Shown here in pieces: positions 46,370 to 59,137 of a DNA stretch of 64,000 nt. The notes under the pieces were generated by a model, which made no database searches, was not told the DNA's origin, and worked only from the letters and a program-made list of their open reading frames with translations. The DNA is from Solen grandis (lineage: Eukaryota; Mollusca; Bivalvia; Adapedonta; Solenidae). The DNA lies in the NCBI GenBank assembly GCA_021229015.1, contig CM037784.1, positions 66,057,223 through 66,121,222 on the forward strand, read 5' to 3'. The position numbers and the translations under genes are program-made. Position 1 is the first letter of the stretch; each line of letters begins with the position of its first letter.

Positions 46370-46789
46370 AGGGGGGGGGGGGGGGGGGGGGGGGGCCGTT
46401 TTTGTTTTTTGTTTTGGGGGGGTAGGGTTTTGCCCCCCCTTTGGGGGTGGGGTGGGGTTTTGGGGGGGGGGGGTGGTGGTGGGGAGGGGGGTTTTGGGGG
46501 GGGGGTGGGGGGGGGTGGGGGGGGGGTGTTGGGGTGGGGGGGGTACATGGGGCCCGGGGGGGTGGAAAAGGGGGGGGGGTTTTTGGGGGGGTTTGGGTGG
46601 TGAAAAAAGGGGGGTTTTGACAAAAGTGTTTTTTGGTTTGTTTTTGGGGGGGGGGCCCCCCCGGGGGGGGGGGGTTTTGAGGGGGGGGGGGTTTGACTTT
46701 TTTTTTTTTTTGGGGGGGTGGGGGGGGGGGGGGGGTTTTTTTTTTTTAAAAAAAGGGGGTTTGGGGTTTTTTTTAAAAAAGGGGGGGGT

Positions 46790-46824
<35 letters not shown>

Positions 46825-46858
46825 TTTGGAGGGGGGGGGGGGGGGGGGGGGGGGGGGA
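46370..46858. repeat. Poly-G dominated block (~490 bp)
   Basis: Almost entirely G with T and occasional A runs, starting after 'tttaaagagag'. It is either a collapsed (GA)-type microsatellite or G-calling of signal-less cycles. Frames here are meaningless. Confidence 0.85.
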
Positions 46859-47589
46859 CCTACTTTCATTATTAATAACTTTTTTATTATGCATGTCATT
46901 ACTTGAAAATGTGGCAAGTTATTCTTATAAAGAATAAATTTTTCTATGTTTGTTTAAGAAAATGTATAATTTTCTTTATTTAATATATAATATATATATA
47001 AAAAAATATAAAATTTTTTTTTCCCATCTTACTAAAAATTTTATCAAATCTATTTTGGTTTAAAAATTTACTTTTTATTATAGCCGAAAAACGCGGGTTC
47101 AAAATAAAAAAAAAAATCTGCCTCATTTGGTAAAAACACAGAAGGGGACAAATGGATTTTTTAAATATATTTTATACACAAAAAATGTCCAAAGAGAAAA
47201 ACTCCCAGGTAATCGTTCCACAAACCAGGAACCCCTCAAGGACCTTTTTTTTCAGATGCAGTTTATCATACTTCCAATTGACATATTGCGACACAGATAA
47301 TAATAAAATTTCTGCTTGAAAAGCATGTTTGTATGTTCGCTTCTGTCCCTGATACTCGCAAAATTGAAACTTTAGTTTGCCCCCATGTATGAACATGAGA
47401 CAGCAAATTTGTTTTAAAAGGGGAAGCTTAGCTCATGAGGGCTATCATGAACCGGAAGCTAGTGTAAGTTTTGGAAAATTTTTCTTTCTTTTATTTATTT
47501 ATTTTATTTTTTTTTTGGGTTTTATGTATTCTTTTTTTAAAGGGATTTGCTGTCTTTGGGGGACCATGTTTTTTTTGTGTTTTTTCTTT

Positions 47590-47735
47590 TGTATAAACTC
47601 CTCTCCTTTATATATATATAAATTATATATATATATAAAATTTATTATATATTATAAAAATTTTTTTATTTCTCTCCTCCCCCCCCCCCCCCCTCACCCC
47701 CCCCTCTCTTCTCTCTCTCTCTTTCTCTGAAAAAA
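47590..47735. repeat. (TA)n, poly-C and (CT)n low-complexity tract
   Basis: AT dinucleotides (47611-47650), C runs (47680-47703) and CT repeats (47704-47727). Confidence 0.85.
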
Positions 47736-49464
47736 AATCAAAAAAAAAAACCAAATACACTATTTTTTTAAGACAGGCATGCCGTTTTAAAAAAAGTGGT
47801 TATTTTTTCGGGTGTAGAAAAAATGTGACTATTTTTTTTTTTCATCTTTAACGGGTAACTGCAATTTAAAAAGGCTCTTATACGCAAAAAGTAAACTCAG
47901 TAACAATTCCAGCTCTTTTTACAGCCATTAAAAAACAATAATATTCAAATAAGGAAAAGCAAGAGCTTCCATTATTAAAAAGCATTTTTTTTACTCTGGA
48001 AAAAAGTTAAAACGAATTCACACTTTACTTTTGTTAAAGACAATTTTTCTTTTTTTAAAAATTTTAAAAAAGGGGAAAAAAACCATAAATTATTTCTGTA
48101 CAGAAATGTTTTATCCCCTTTAATTTTGTTTTTTTTTTATCTGTGTCTCCTTTAATGATTTATTTTTTATTTTACCTTTGTACGGGATTGGGCCATTTCC
48201 TTAGGTTGGATAGCCATTCCTACTATACTCTTTCGCTTGCTGCCTTGCTGGAAGTCCAAAATCCTTTTAGCTAATATGTCCCACATCGCCAGTCCCCCAT
48301 TTAGCTCATTGCCCTTCGCCAGTCCATGTCATTTGGGTGTTTTGCACATGGTGGGAGTTTGAACCTTAAAACAGTTTGTCTGTGTTGTTTAAATTTGAAT
48401 GTAGTTGCAGTTAGGCTTTCAACAGGAGATGTTTTTTTTCCCTTCCCCCCATAAATTACTGATAACGCTGAGATCTTGATTATCCTTAACTAATTTCCAT
48501 AGCCCAGGGAATCATTCACCTTCCACAAGTTTATCCCAAATTAATGCTGCTTTCCCTGTTTCGGGTGAAGCCTAGATGGGGCCCCTGTTACCCAAAAGGC
48601 CCTGTCTGTTTAAAAGTAAAACTTTTTTTGGGCCTTACAGTTGACCCTAGTCTAAAAAGCCTCCTGCTGCAGTCTATGTACATTAGGGCCTAAAAAAAGG
48701 TCGTCAGTTTCAACCCATTGCTGGGGAATATGCCGTTTTTAAGTGTGCAGCCATGTACCTCTATTTGTTGATGAGAGTTTTTTTGCTTAAATGTTGTATT
48801 TTTATTGGGTTTTGGTGAAAAACACCCATATATAGAAAAGGGTTCCGGAAAATGCGACATCTTCCGGGGTCTGACAAGGGCACATGAAAGATACAATGCA
48901 ATGCTGTCACCCTTTAAAGTTTTGTATTCCCCTGGGAATGGGCCTTTTTGGCTTTTTGGCCATCCAACCCCCTGAAGTACCTCAGGGGCCTGTTTAAAAA
49001 CAAGATATCCCCACAGTCTTTTTTTGTAGAATGGTCAATATGTCTTTTTTTAAAGCAAAAGTGCATCTTTCAGTGAACAAAATTTACAGGGGGGGAACTT
49101 TTTTTTTTATTTTGTTTTTGTTGTTGTTTTTGTTGTTTTTTTCAAAAATTTAAAAACCAAAAATTTTACAAAAATAAACAAGTTTATTGGTAAAAATAAT
49201 TTTTATTTTCATTGTTTTAATTTTCAAAAGCGATTAGTTTATAGAACCTTTTTTTTTATTTCATTAAAAAATTCCCATAAATAAAAATTTTTAAAATTTT
49301 TCAGTTTAACTTTAAAGCTAGACGCATTGGTAACGCGAAATTTTTGGGTAACACCTATCTTACATAAAATGCTGATTTTGATAAAATGAAGGATTTTTGC
49401 TACAATTCATACAGGGCTCAGTATATTTTGTGCTCACTTTTAGAAACTTTTTTTTTTTTTGGTA

Positions 49465-49935
49465 CTACATAGGACTAAGCCACAAATTCCCTCCCCTTTG
49501 GGTTACCCTGTATCCGGATGGGCCTAACAGAAAATATGACCCTATTTATGCAAATTTAAGGGAGTTTTACGAAAGACAGCAAAAAAGTTTAAAATTCTAT
49601 AGAACATAGTTAAAATGTCATAAAACCCCAATTTGGGGGCCTTATTGCACAACAACCTTAAAATTTTTGAGCTTTACAAAGGGGGGGGAATTTTTTGAGA
49701 AAATTGGTGTGAAATGGGCCGACCTTTTGCCTAAATTCATATATTTTTTTAACCTTAAAAGGTCAAAAGAGTGGGGTGCCCCCATTTAAAATGTACAAAA
49801 TTATTTCTCTTGAATAGACTATCTAATGGGGTTTTGGGATGTCTTTTTCTTTTACAAAAATTTTGTCTTTTGCATATATTTTTATATAGAACATATAGAA
49901 AAATTTAAATTTTGGGCTTTGTCCTGATAAATTGT
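49465..49935 (+). repeat. Duplicated segment, degraded copy
   Basis: Partner of 45905-46355. Differences are mostly bases replaced by a neighbour ('atccca' to 'acccca', 'ggagg' to 'ggggg', 'atgctt' to 'attttt'). Confidence 0.85.
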
Positions 49936-50934
49936 AACGGACACTCGCGCCTTGTTCTTTCGGGTTTATTGTATCGTTTTAAGTCGCGGATAAAAGCACT
50001 TGAATTTAAAGGGAAAGCACCCGGTTTGGGGAGATTTTTAATGTCCAGGTATGGTAATTTTAAGATCTGTGGGGTTTAAAAATCTTCCTTGGAATGTTTT
50101 TTTTAAGAAAATATTTTAGAAATTATCATCACAATGCAAACAAAAAAATTTTTTCAGAAATCTATCAAATCCGAACAAGTTTCTAAAACCGGGTTTGTCT
50201 GATATAGTGATCACACTTATTTAATTAACTTTCGATTAATTATTAAAGATAATTTCAACACTTTTTTAAAAAATGAAATAAATGTGGCATTATTTTGAAA
50301 AATTTAATTTTATTTTAAATATGTATATGTTTTTTTAAAAGGTTTGGTTTTTCAATTAACTTGCAAGACATTTGTAAGGCACATTTTATATAATGAACCC
50401 TTTTCCTCACATTTTATTTTCTTTTCTTTTTATTTTGTAACTAACCCGGCACAACTCCCTTTGCAATGCATAATACGAACTTGAATGCCATGAATCTTAA
50501 CGATACTTAAACAATCGGTTTTTATATCGCAAATTACCTTCTAGCCTTAAAACTCTCGGACACCCATTACTGTTTACTGATTGTTACTTATTGGGGAACT
50601 AAATTATCTTAGTCTTTTATAGGGGAGTTTCAAAATCTTTGTACAGAATCTAAGTAGTACTTAAAGTTACATTTTGGGCGAAATAAAACCTTATTACCCT
50701 ATTAACCGTTTATCGTTTTTTTTTTTTGATGGGGGATTTCGTTTTACATTTAATCTTTTTTAGATCAAATTTTTAAAATTTTTCCTAATGTTTTTCTTTT
50801 TTATTGGTTTGAATTTAATTCGTACTCAGGGTTTTTTAGACAAAAGAATCACAATATGTACATAAAACCCAAAGCTCGTTAATTTGGGGGGATCCTGACT
50901 TTTTTTTTGCTATATTCGATTCCTTTTTTTGTTT

Positions 50935-51225
50935 TTTGGGGTTTTAACGTCCCACCGACAGTATTTCAGTCTTTTGGAACGATTTCTACTTGAAACTAAT
51001 TGCCCACTGCAGATCACCCGTAGAATTGGCATGATACCACCCCCAGTACCCATACTTTAAACCTGACACCGGGGCCAACCGTCCTGCAACAAACCCTATA
51101 TGCTGAGCCCCAAAGAAAGGGACTAAAACATCATTTTTTACGGACTTTGGATGTCGGGGGGCCGGGATCAAACCCACGACCCCCCCGCCCCCAAAGGCGG
51201 ACGTTTAACCCTCGGCCACCGGGAG
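50935..51225 (-). repeat. tRNA-headed SINE
   Basis: Plus-strand order is 'taacgtcccaccgacagta', then 'ggcatgataccaccccc', 'acctgacaccggggccaac', 'tatgctgagccccaaagaa' and the head 'gggatcaaacccacgacc'. The longest copy of the family in the window. Confidence 0.8.
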
Positions 51226-52129
51226 GGTCCGGGTTCCCTTTAAACCCAAATATCGGAGATTATCTCACAAAAAAACTAGTATAGCAAAAAAATTTTTCCC
51301 CTAGATGCCGACGAGTGGTGTAAAAATTGTGATTTTATTATTTTATCATGAATTTATTAAAAAACCCCAAAATTGACGAAAAATTCTTAATTTTGTTTGT
51401 GATTTCGACGATTTTTTTATTGATCTAATTTCATCAAAATTTAATACCTTCATGTTTTATTTTTGTAAAAAAAAACCATTACTTTCGCTTTAGCCTGAAA
51501 GGGGTATTCATCTTTAAAAACGTTTTGCCCAAAGCGCGCAATATTAAGCTAGAGACAATGCGGACAGAAAAAATTACCTTTTAAAATGATCAGGCATTAT
51601 AAAATGTACAATTTGACACATAAAACATTGACAATATCGCAAGCGTTTAAAAAAAAAAATGTTCAAAGTTGGGAAAACGTGTGTGAGACGGAGTTCAAAA
51701 CCAAAAAAAAAAAAAAGGATAAAAGCCGGGCTTGGACCAAAAAGATGTTTTACAAAGGGTAAGGTCAGTGTGAAAGGGGAAAAGGCAGAAAAAAAAAAAT
51801 CATTATTTTAAAAAGCATTAAGGGCTTTTTTTTTTTCTTTTTCTTTTTTTTAGCCCCACCGCATCGCCAAAGGGGATTATAGTTTTGCACCCCTCGTACA
51901 CACATGTTTTCAAATTTTTTTTCAAAAACGCTTGCAGATATTGATCAAATTTTTGGGTCCAATTACCACCAAGTCAAGAAAAATTCGAGTTCGAATGAGC
52001 GAAAGAAAAGGAGTCTTTTTCTGTTGACAAAAAAATTTGATATATTCTATCCTTTCCCAAGAACTGCGTCGAATATGGAAATGAATCATTTATTGATCAT
52101 ATTGTTTTTTTCCGGGGGTTTTGGAATGG

Positions 52130-52440
52130 GGCTTAACAAAACCGACCCCCCGGATCGAACCCGTCCCCGGCGTGCATGCCAATGTCCACGCCCCAAAGGT
52201 CGACTCCCTGCGCAGTTGCAAGATTGTATTTGTCCCTTACAACGCATCGTCACATTATTTCCCCTCCGGAATTCAAACCGGATTTGGGCGGGGAAACATA
52301 GGGTGGGAAACTCCGTCGGGCAGTTGCATTCCCCCAAACGCTGCCACCAATTAACAAACTCAAAAGGCATAGAATCGAACTCCCCGGCTCAAGTCATGCT
52401 CTAACCCACGAGCCAAAGGCGACTTCCTGACACAGTTTCA
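52130..52440 (-). repeat. Tandem tRNA-like SINE heads
   Basis: Three minus-strand B-box-like motifs occur in 250 bp: 'ccggatcgaacccgt', 'ggaattcaaaccgg' and 'tagaatcgaactcccc'. The flanks 'gcgcagttgcaagattg' and 'acacagtttcaagattg' recur 240 bp apart, indicating a repeated unit. Confidence 0.5.
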
Positions 52441-54654
52441 AGATTGTTTTAACCCTTGATGACGCCCCGTCACTTTGAAAAACTGCAAAATATTGGCGAA
52501 AATTGTTAAAATGTATCGGTCAGGGCCCGTACAGTGTTTTTTGTTTTTGCCCAAATTATAAACTTATAAAATTATACTCCGCTGTCAGGCCAAATGGCCA
52601 AATGGTCATGATTATTAAAATCCCCCAAAAATTTTTAAATTTGGGAATTTCTTTCGCATGGTTTTTTTTTTGTCATTTCCCTAAGCATCAATGGTTTTTG
52701 GGTTTTCGCTCACGCGGGGAAAAACCTAACCGAAAAAAATCGATAACCATCACACCGCGCCCTTCCCCCCTGTGTATCATGAATTTCACAGTTAGGGGTT
52801 GGGAGTACGTGTGTGATTTAGAGTTTACGAAATTTAAATAAAAGGTAACGAGGTTTAAATAACGTGATTATTTATTTGGCTTCGGAACAAAGGCACATTA
52901 TTATTGTTTGTTAGGGTTTAGTCTGACGATTTTCAGTCTCGTTGGGCAAGCGAAAATAAAAAGGGGGTAATTTAAAATTTAAAAGGGACAATTAAAAACA
53001 AAAAATTTAAATAACGACAACGAAAGGGCAGGCAAAAGGGTTTAAGACTACCCTTTGGGAACCCCCAAGTAAGGTCACTTAACGTCTGCTTAATTTTTTG
53101 TGGCCTTTTTGGAGGAGTTTTTTTTTAAAAAACATCATTTAAAAAGGGCAAATCAAAGACTCGTAAATTTTGTGTAATTTCATGGAAATAAAACATGAAT
53201 GAACATGACTCTTACCAAAATCAACATTTTAATGTTTATATGTGTATATAAAATTAATAGAAAACAGTATTTGTATTAAATAACGAATGAAAAAATTTTT
53301 AAAAATTTTTTTTGAATCTTTTTTTTTTTGCTGTTTATATCAGATGTTCGATTACAAAACATGGGAAAAATTAAATAAAGTGGAAAATTAACACACTCGT
53401 CTTTTTACTTTACTGCTTCCCGTGTTACAAAGGGATTAAAAAAAGGGGAAAAAGAGGGAGAGGAAAAAGGGGAAAAGGGGTATTAAAACAAACAAAAAAA
53501 AATAAAAAAAACACAAAATGCAACATACAAATAAAATAAACCAAAATTTCTGAACAATAATACACCAGAAACCATTAACTTAAATCCCCATTTTTTGTCG
53601 CATTCTCATTAAATTTTGGGCTCATCCGGGCTCCAAAATTTGGCCAAAGAAAAAAAAGTGCCCCAATTTTTGGACCTTTTGGCTCATGCCTTGGCTCAAA
53701 AAAAATAATTCCCAGTGACCTTTAAGGAAAAATGTTCCCTTCCTTACCACCCAAAAAAAAGGGTCAAAAATAGCAGTTACCCCTACTCAGAATTTTATAA
53801 AATTTTGGAAAAGGATTTAAGTCAATCAAGCCCAAATAATAAATAGGTCACTCAATATAAGATTTTATGAGCGGATAGTAGCCTGCTTTTCCCCGTGCCT
53901 CTGATAAACTACCCCGTCCTTTTCGTTTCGACACTTTCTAGAGTTTTTGGGGGTCAAACATTTAAAAAACTTCACGGTGAATAAAGGGTAAAACGACATT
54001 TTGGCTTAAGGGGAAGACCCGGGGTGACATGTTCGAATATATGCATTAAAATAATGGGAAGCGGCTTTTAGACTTACCATCATTGAACAGAAAATACATG
54101 CGGCAACATAGACGAAATCGAAAACCCCGGGGTGTTTTTTCCCCCCTATTTGGAAAATTTTAAATGCAAAAAATAATGGAGCACTTTTTTTGGGGTAGGA
54201 GTTGATTTTGATAAAAAAAAAACTTACTTTTCCCAAAAAAACCACACCGGGGGGGATTATTTTGGGTTATCGTAAAAGGAACTAGGGAAAGTTTCCAGTT
54301 TTTATGATCATTGAATCTTTTGTTCAAAGCTTAGTTTCCCCTTTTTAGTTAAAAAGGAAAGATAAAATAGAAAGATGCGAAACTACTTGTTTACAGATTG
54401 AACTGGGTTTAAGGCATAATTTTTTCGATGGAGTCATACCGAATATTAATAGGGGCATTTCTTGAAGATTTACTTTTATATTTTTTAAATGAAAGTATTC
54501 GAACTCTTATATCCCTCAATCTCAAGAGGGGTATTTCTAACTCTTTAAAGGTTTTGTAATTGTTAAGAGAAATGACATACGTTTTCTATCCCAAAATTGT
54601 TTTTGTATTGTTGAAATTGGGTTTACCGCGTGCGATAGTATTTCAATCATATAG

Positions 54655-54840
54655 CATCCACTAATTACGGGGGGGAAGCCCAGAGTAACAGAGGCCCGGG
54701 TAAAACCACCGCCCCTCCCGCAACCCGGGGCGGAAAGGTTTCCCTCACATAAAAAATCCAAAGTCCCTACCGGGATCAACCCCAGCGGTGAGGGGCTGAG
54801 GTTTGTATCCACGCTGTAACCCGCCCGGTCAGGGCGGCCC
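54655..54840 (-). repeat. SINE-like fragment
   Basis: GC-rich island with 'cgggatcaaccccagcggtg' and 'aacccgcccggtcagggcg' in AT-rich surroundings. The base quality is doubtful here. Confidence 0.35.
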
Positions 54841-57014
54841 CCCCAAAAATTTGTATGGTCTGTTATCTTACATAATTTTAAAAATAAGATTAAGTAAAAA
54901 AATCCTTTAAAAGGGGGAATTTCAAAGGTTTTTCATATGACAACCACCCATTAATGAATATAATTTTGTAAAAAAAAAAAGTAATTAAAAATTTTGCATT
55001 TTTTTTAGATTAACAAACTTTGATAATTTTGGATGCCCTTTTATAGATTTTTAAAACTCAGGGTATATCCGCAGTTGGGGCTCAGTTTTTTTGCATTGCT
55101 ACTGATTGTTTCGCTGTTACTGTATCAAACTATCTGCTACGGGTTTCCCCTGTTAAAAAAACCTCAAACAGGGGGACTAGTTCATCATTTTGTATTTGAT
55201 TTAAAATTTAAATGATTTGTAACACTTTTGGTAACCCAAGGTATTATTTCTTTACCGTAAACCCAGGGCCCCCCCAACCCAGGGATATTCTTCTCCTGTC
55301 TTTTCAGCTTTTGATGAACACGTCTGTATTTTTCTGGGGGGGGCGTTCAGTAAACCCTAAAAGTCTGGAAAAATTTTTTTTAATGAATCAGGTTTCATTT
55401 TTTAAAAACCAAACCGACGGGTTAAAGGGGTCTTAAACCTTTATGAAGTAGAAAAAAACAAGCTCTGGGTTTATTTTTTTTAAAAAGGGGTAATCTCCTG
55501 AAAATTGACAATGTTACTAGAAAAGCTTGGAAAACTTTTTCATATAGTTAATTTTTCTTCTTTTGCGCTCGTTTAACAAACTAAAAGAACATACAATGTA
55601 TTGTGCTCCCAAAGGCATTTTATAGTAAGGATTTTGATCACGGATCACCTTTTGAACGCGCCCATCGTCTATGTTTAAATCTTACAGGGAAAAAATACAA
55701 CACCACGACGTAGCGCTTATTTTTTTTGCTGTTTCCTCTTAAAGCTTAAAATTGATAATATTCGGGGCAGTGTCGTTTATGGAAAATTTTTTATCAAAGT
55801 CGTTTTTAAAAAAGATGTAGTCACAATATTTTTTCAAATGTCATATCGATAAGTGTAGGAAGTGGGGTTTTTCATCTACCTTCCTTTTTCTGTACATTAA
55901 AATTGATGACCCCAATACTAATTACCCCTACGCCCAATTGATAAAATATTCAATTCTTTTAGGCAGGGGAATAGAGTATTTGAATGTTTTAAAGAAAAGG
56001 GGTTTGGTCAAAAGTTCTACAAGGTAGGCACCCTTTGTTGTAAATTATTGAAGACAATATGAAATTTTTCCATCTTGTTCTCGGATATTAATTTTAAAGT
56101 GCATCGTACTTTGCGTAATACATTAATTTTATGTTATGTATTGTATATTATAATTAATGATATTGCATTTTTAAAAATCTTTCTCTTTATTGTTTTTATT
56201 TTTGTTCTAGTTTTAAAAAAAGTTAAAAAAAAAAGATATAATTTTGCTCTAGGTCAATTTAATACCTATGACTTCATTTAAATGTTTTGTTCCCCCACGT
56301 CTTTACTCACTCCCCTTTTTACTTTTTACATTATGTAATTTTCATTTCAGGGGCCCTTAATTATTAATGGACTCTGTGTAAACTTTTAAAAAATAACAAC
56401 CTTTTTAACTCTTTTTTTTCGTTTTTGGGAAAATATCAAAAAAAAATGGTTTTTTTTTTCTTTTTCTTTTTCTTTCGCACTTTTTTTTTTTTTTTTTTTT
56501 TACTCATCACATTATTTTGTTGTTGTTTTAAAAAGTATTTTTTTATAAGTTGTCACACTTTTTTTCTGCGTTTTTTATTGATGCTGTTACTTTTGTTAAT
56601 TAAATGCTCCCATATTGGGGAACTAAAGATATATATTCATATAATTTATCATGTAGGGAGAGAAAGGGGGGAAATAGAGTGGCGATATGATTATTGTTTG
56701 CCTCCATTAGACAAAAGGTGTGTTCGTCTTTTTTTTAAGATCGTTAAAAAAGAAACGACCAAAAAAATACACACCCTCAAAAAAAAATACCTGTTCCTCA
56801 GATTTATCAGCGCTTTTATTTTAATTTTTTTGTTAATTTTTATCAAGTTTTGACAATCTTTATTACAGTGACATTCCCGTATGCTGTTACCACTTTTTTA
56901 GAAAAAATTTTCGTAGTTTTTAAATTCCTTTTTTGCTTGCACATTTTGTATCGTTAGTGCATTTGTTTTTTTCACTATTTCAATTTGTTTTGTGCATCTT
57001 CGTTATCTTAATAG

Positions 57015-57480
57015 AATAAGTACACTTAAAATAAAAAAGAAATACATAATATGATAAAATTTTCACAAATAATAAATGATATGCTTAAAATAATAAAAGA
57101 GTACATAATTTAAAAAGTATACATAACATAAAATTAAAATAGCGTGACTAACATAAAAACAATGCACATAATATAATAAAGAATACATAACAATATAATA
57201 TAAAGGGACATAACATAAAAAAGAAAGCCAAATTAATAAAGAATAATAACATAATAATTTTAGGACATAACATAATAAAGAAACAATATATAATAGAACT
57301 AAAAATATAATTTAAAGGGACAAACATAATAAAGAATGCACTGTTTAAAAAGGGGTAAAACATAATATAAAAGAGGGGGTACATAACATAATAAAGAAAG
57401 CACAATATTAAAGAGAGTACATAAATAATATAATGTACATAAATAAAAAAGAATCACATAACTATAAAACGTCATTAAAG
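57015..57480 (+). repeat. ~20-bp minisatellite of ACATAATATAATAAAGA type
   Basis: Many variant copies such as 'acataacataataaagaa', 'tacataacaatataatata' and 'gtacataacataataaag'. Unit length varies around 18-22 bp, possibly because of poor consensus. Confidence 0.8.
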
Positions 57481-58107
57481 ACAGTTAGGGGTTCCCTATA
57501 CCAATGATTTTCCTTTACATTTATTCACGTAAGTTATCAAGGTCATTTATTGTTGGAGTGGTGGAAAAATTGCGAAAAAAAAATTTTTTTTTTATTTAAA
57601 AAATTTTTTTTTAAAAACCATTTTTTGGGGAAAAATTTTAATTTTTAATTAGGGGAAGGTTAATCTTGTGGAATTTTTGACCTATAAATGAAAAAAGGCT
57701 TTTATACAACTCGGGGAAGGCGCGGGAAAAAAGGGGCGTTGTGTGGCTGATGGCATTTGTTCTTTCGATTGAATTTAAAAATGTAGATAAGTTTGGGTAA
57801 TTTAGTTATCGGATTTTTTGCAAAGGAAAAATTAACCGGGTAAAAAGATAATTTATTAATGACTGTAATAAACTATAAAAAATATATAAAACTACAGGGG
57901 ATATTAAAAAATTTCCCTTCGCTTTTCGTCTGCAAGTTCGAGATTGTGTTTTTATATCCGGTCCCAAAAACCCAAAAATTGCAACCCCTTTAAATGGGGG
58001 CTATTAAAAATTTATCGGTATAAGAAAAATAAAAAAAAATGCCAACAACATTATATGAAATTACTGGAAATACTGATATTGTTAGTTAAACACCGTTATA
58101 TAAAAAA

Positions 58108-59137
58108 TGCCTGGCACGGGAGGTAAAACGAAAAAAAAATGATAGAAACAAAAATGAGAGTGAAAGGGAAAGTGAAAAAAATTTACGGAAATACCTGACG
58201 TGGCAGTTTCATCCACCCCGAAAGGAAGAACAGGGCGCTCAAAAGAGAGGTCAAAAATGTAGCGAACACCACAGACAAAAATTGACAACATATTTAAGCG
58301 CTCGATTTCGCCAAGCTCCAGTGAAATTGCTAGGGTGCTATTTTCCCTGCAGAAAAAACTAGACAAGGTTGCTTCACAAGAATATATAGGGGAACAAATT
58401 CAAACACATGATCACGAAAATTGTTCTCAGAAAAAATACAAGAAAAAAAAATGAAATATCAGAAAAATTGAACAAGAATTAAGCCAAATTTATAGTGCCA
58501 TCGAAGAGGTAAAGAAGAGTGTTGATAAAATGGAACGGGGTGTCATGTATTAGAGGGGAGACTTCTCGAGTCTGAGCTGAAAATGAATGACCTAGAAAAA
58601 AGAAATGAAACCTTAACAGAGGAAAACAAAACTAAAGAGTAAATAAATGAGATGTCATTCGCTGTAACATCTCAAAGCCATGAGATTAACGACCTGGAGC
58701 AATATACCAGACGGAACTCAATCCGAATTTATGGTATTGACGACCCCGACAGGAAAGAACCAACACAAGTAACTGCTGAGAAAGTGATAAAAGTGCTGAA
58801 CAACGACCTAGGAATGCAGGTGCAACCTCGCGACATAGACATTGCGCATCGACTGGGTAGATTTTCAACTACAGGAAACAGGCCTGTTATTTGTAAATTC
58901 GTGGCTAGGACGCATAAAATCCAGGCTATCAGTCTTCGACGGAAACTGAAGGGTAAGGCAACGGTGATACGAGAAGATCTCACCTTAAAAAATGCAAAAC
59001 TTCTACAAGAGGTGTCCGCCTCAGAAAAGGTGAAATCTGCGTGGTCAACAGAGGGCAAAATCTTGGCGGCTTTAAATAACGGAAAGATTGTTACAATATC
59101 TCTCCAAACGGGCCTGACGAGAGCTCTCGCGGAGTAA
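58108..59137 (+). pseudogene. LINE ORF1 (L1/Tx1-type nucleic-acid-binding protein), N-terminus broken
   Basis: An intact C-terminal frame, 58652-59137 (161 codons), carries LEQYTRRNSIRIYGI, DIDIAHRLGR, RPVICKFVARTHKI and TVIREDLTLKNAKLLQEV. This is the RRM-plus-C-terminal-domain pattern of L1-type ORF1 RNA chaperones. Upstream, a start MPGTGGKTKKK (58108) and segments EIPDVAVSSTPKG and RVLFSLQKKLDKVASQE plus a coiled coil are visible but interrupted by frame changes and stops. Part of that damage lies at the edge of the poor-quality block. Confidence 0.75.

Larger units (their letters stand above)
44856..58100. other. Low-quality sequence block, no trustworthy genes
   Basis: The texture changes abruptly at the gap: runs of ggg, ttt, aaa and ccc, frequent inflated homopolymers, and long pseudo-frames such as poly-Pro or poly-Gly at 46.3-46.9 kb. 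Patches of ordinary sequence remain (for example 46.0-46.35, 50.5-50.65 and 53.2 kb). I recognise only SINEs, microsatellites and an internal duplication. I judge this an assembly or consensus problem rather than biology. Confidence 0.75.

Noticed and set aside
46306..46937. Long Pro-rich and Gly-rich reading frames on both strands
   Set aside because: They are translations of the poly-G block and carry no domain or codon signal.
57148..57405. Phe/Tyr/Ile-rich minus-strand frame resembling a membrane protein
   Set aside because: It lies in an A/T minisatellite; the hydrophobicity is an artefact of the repeat.
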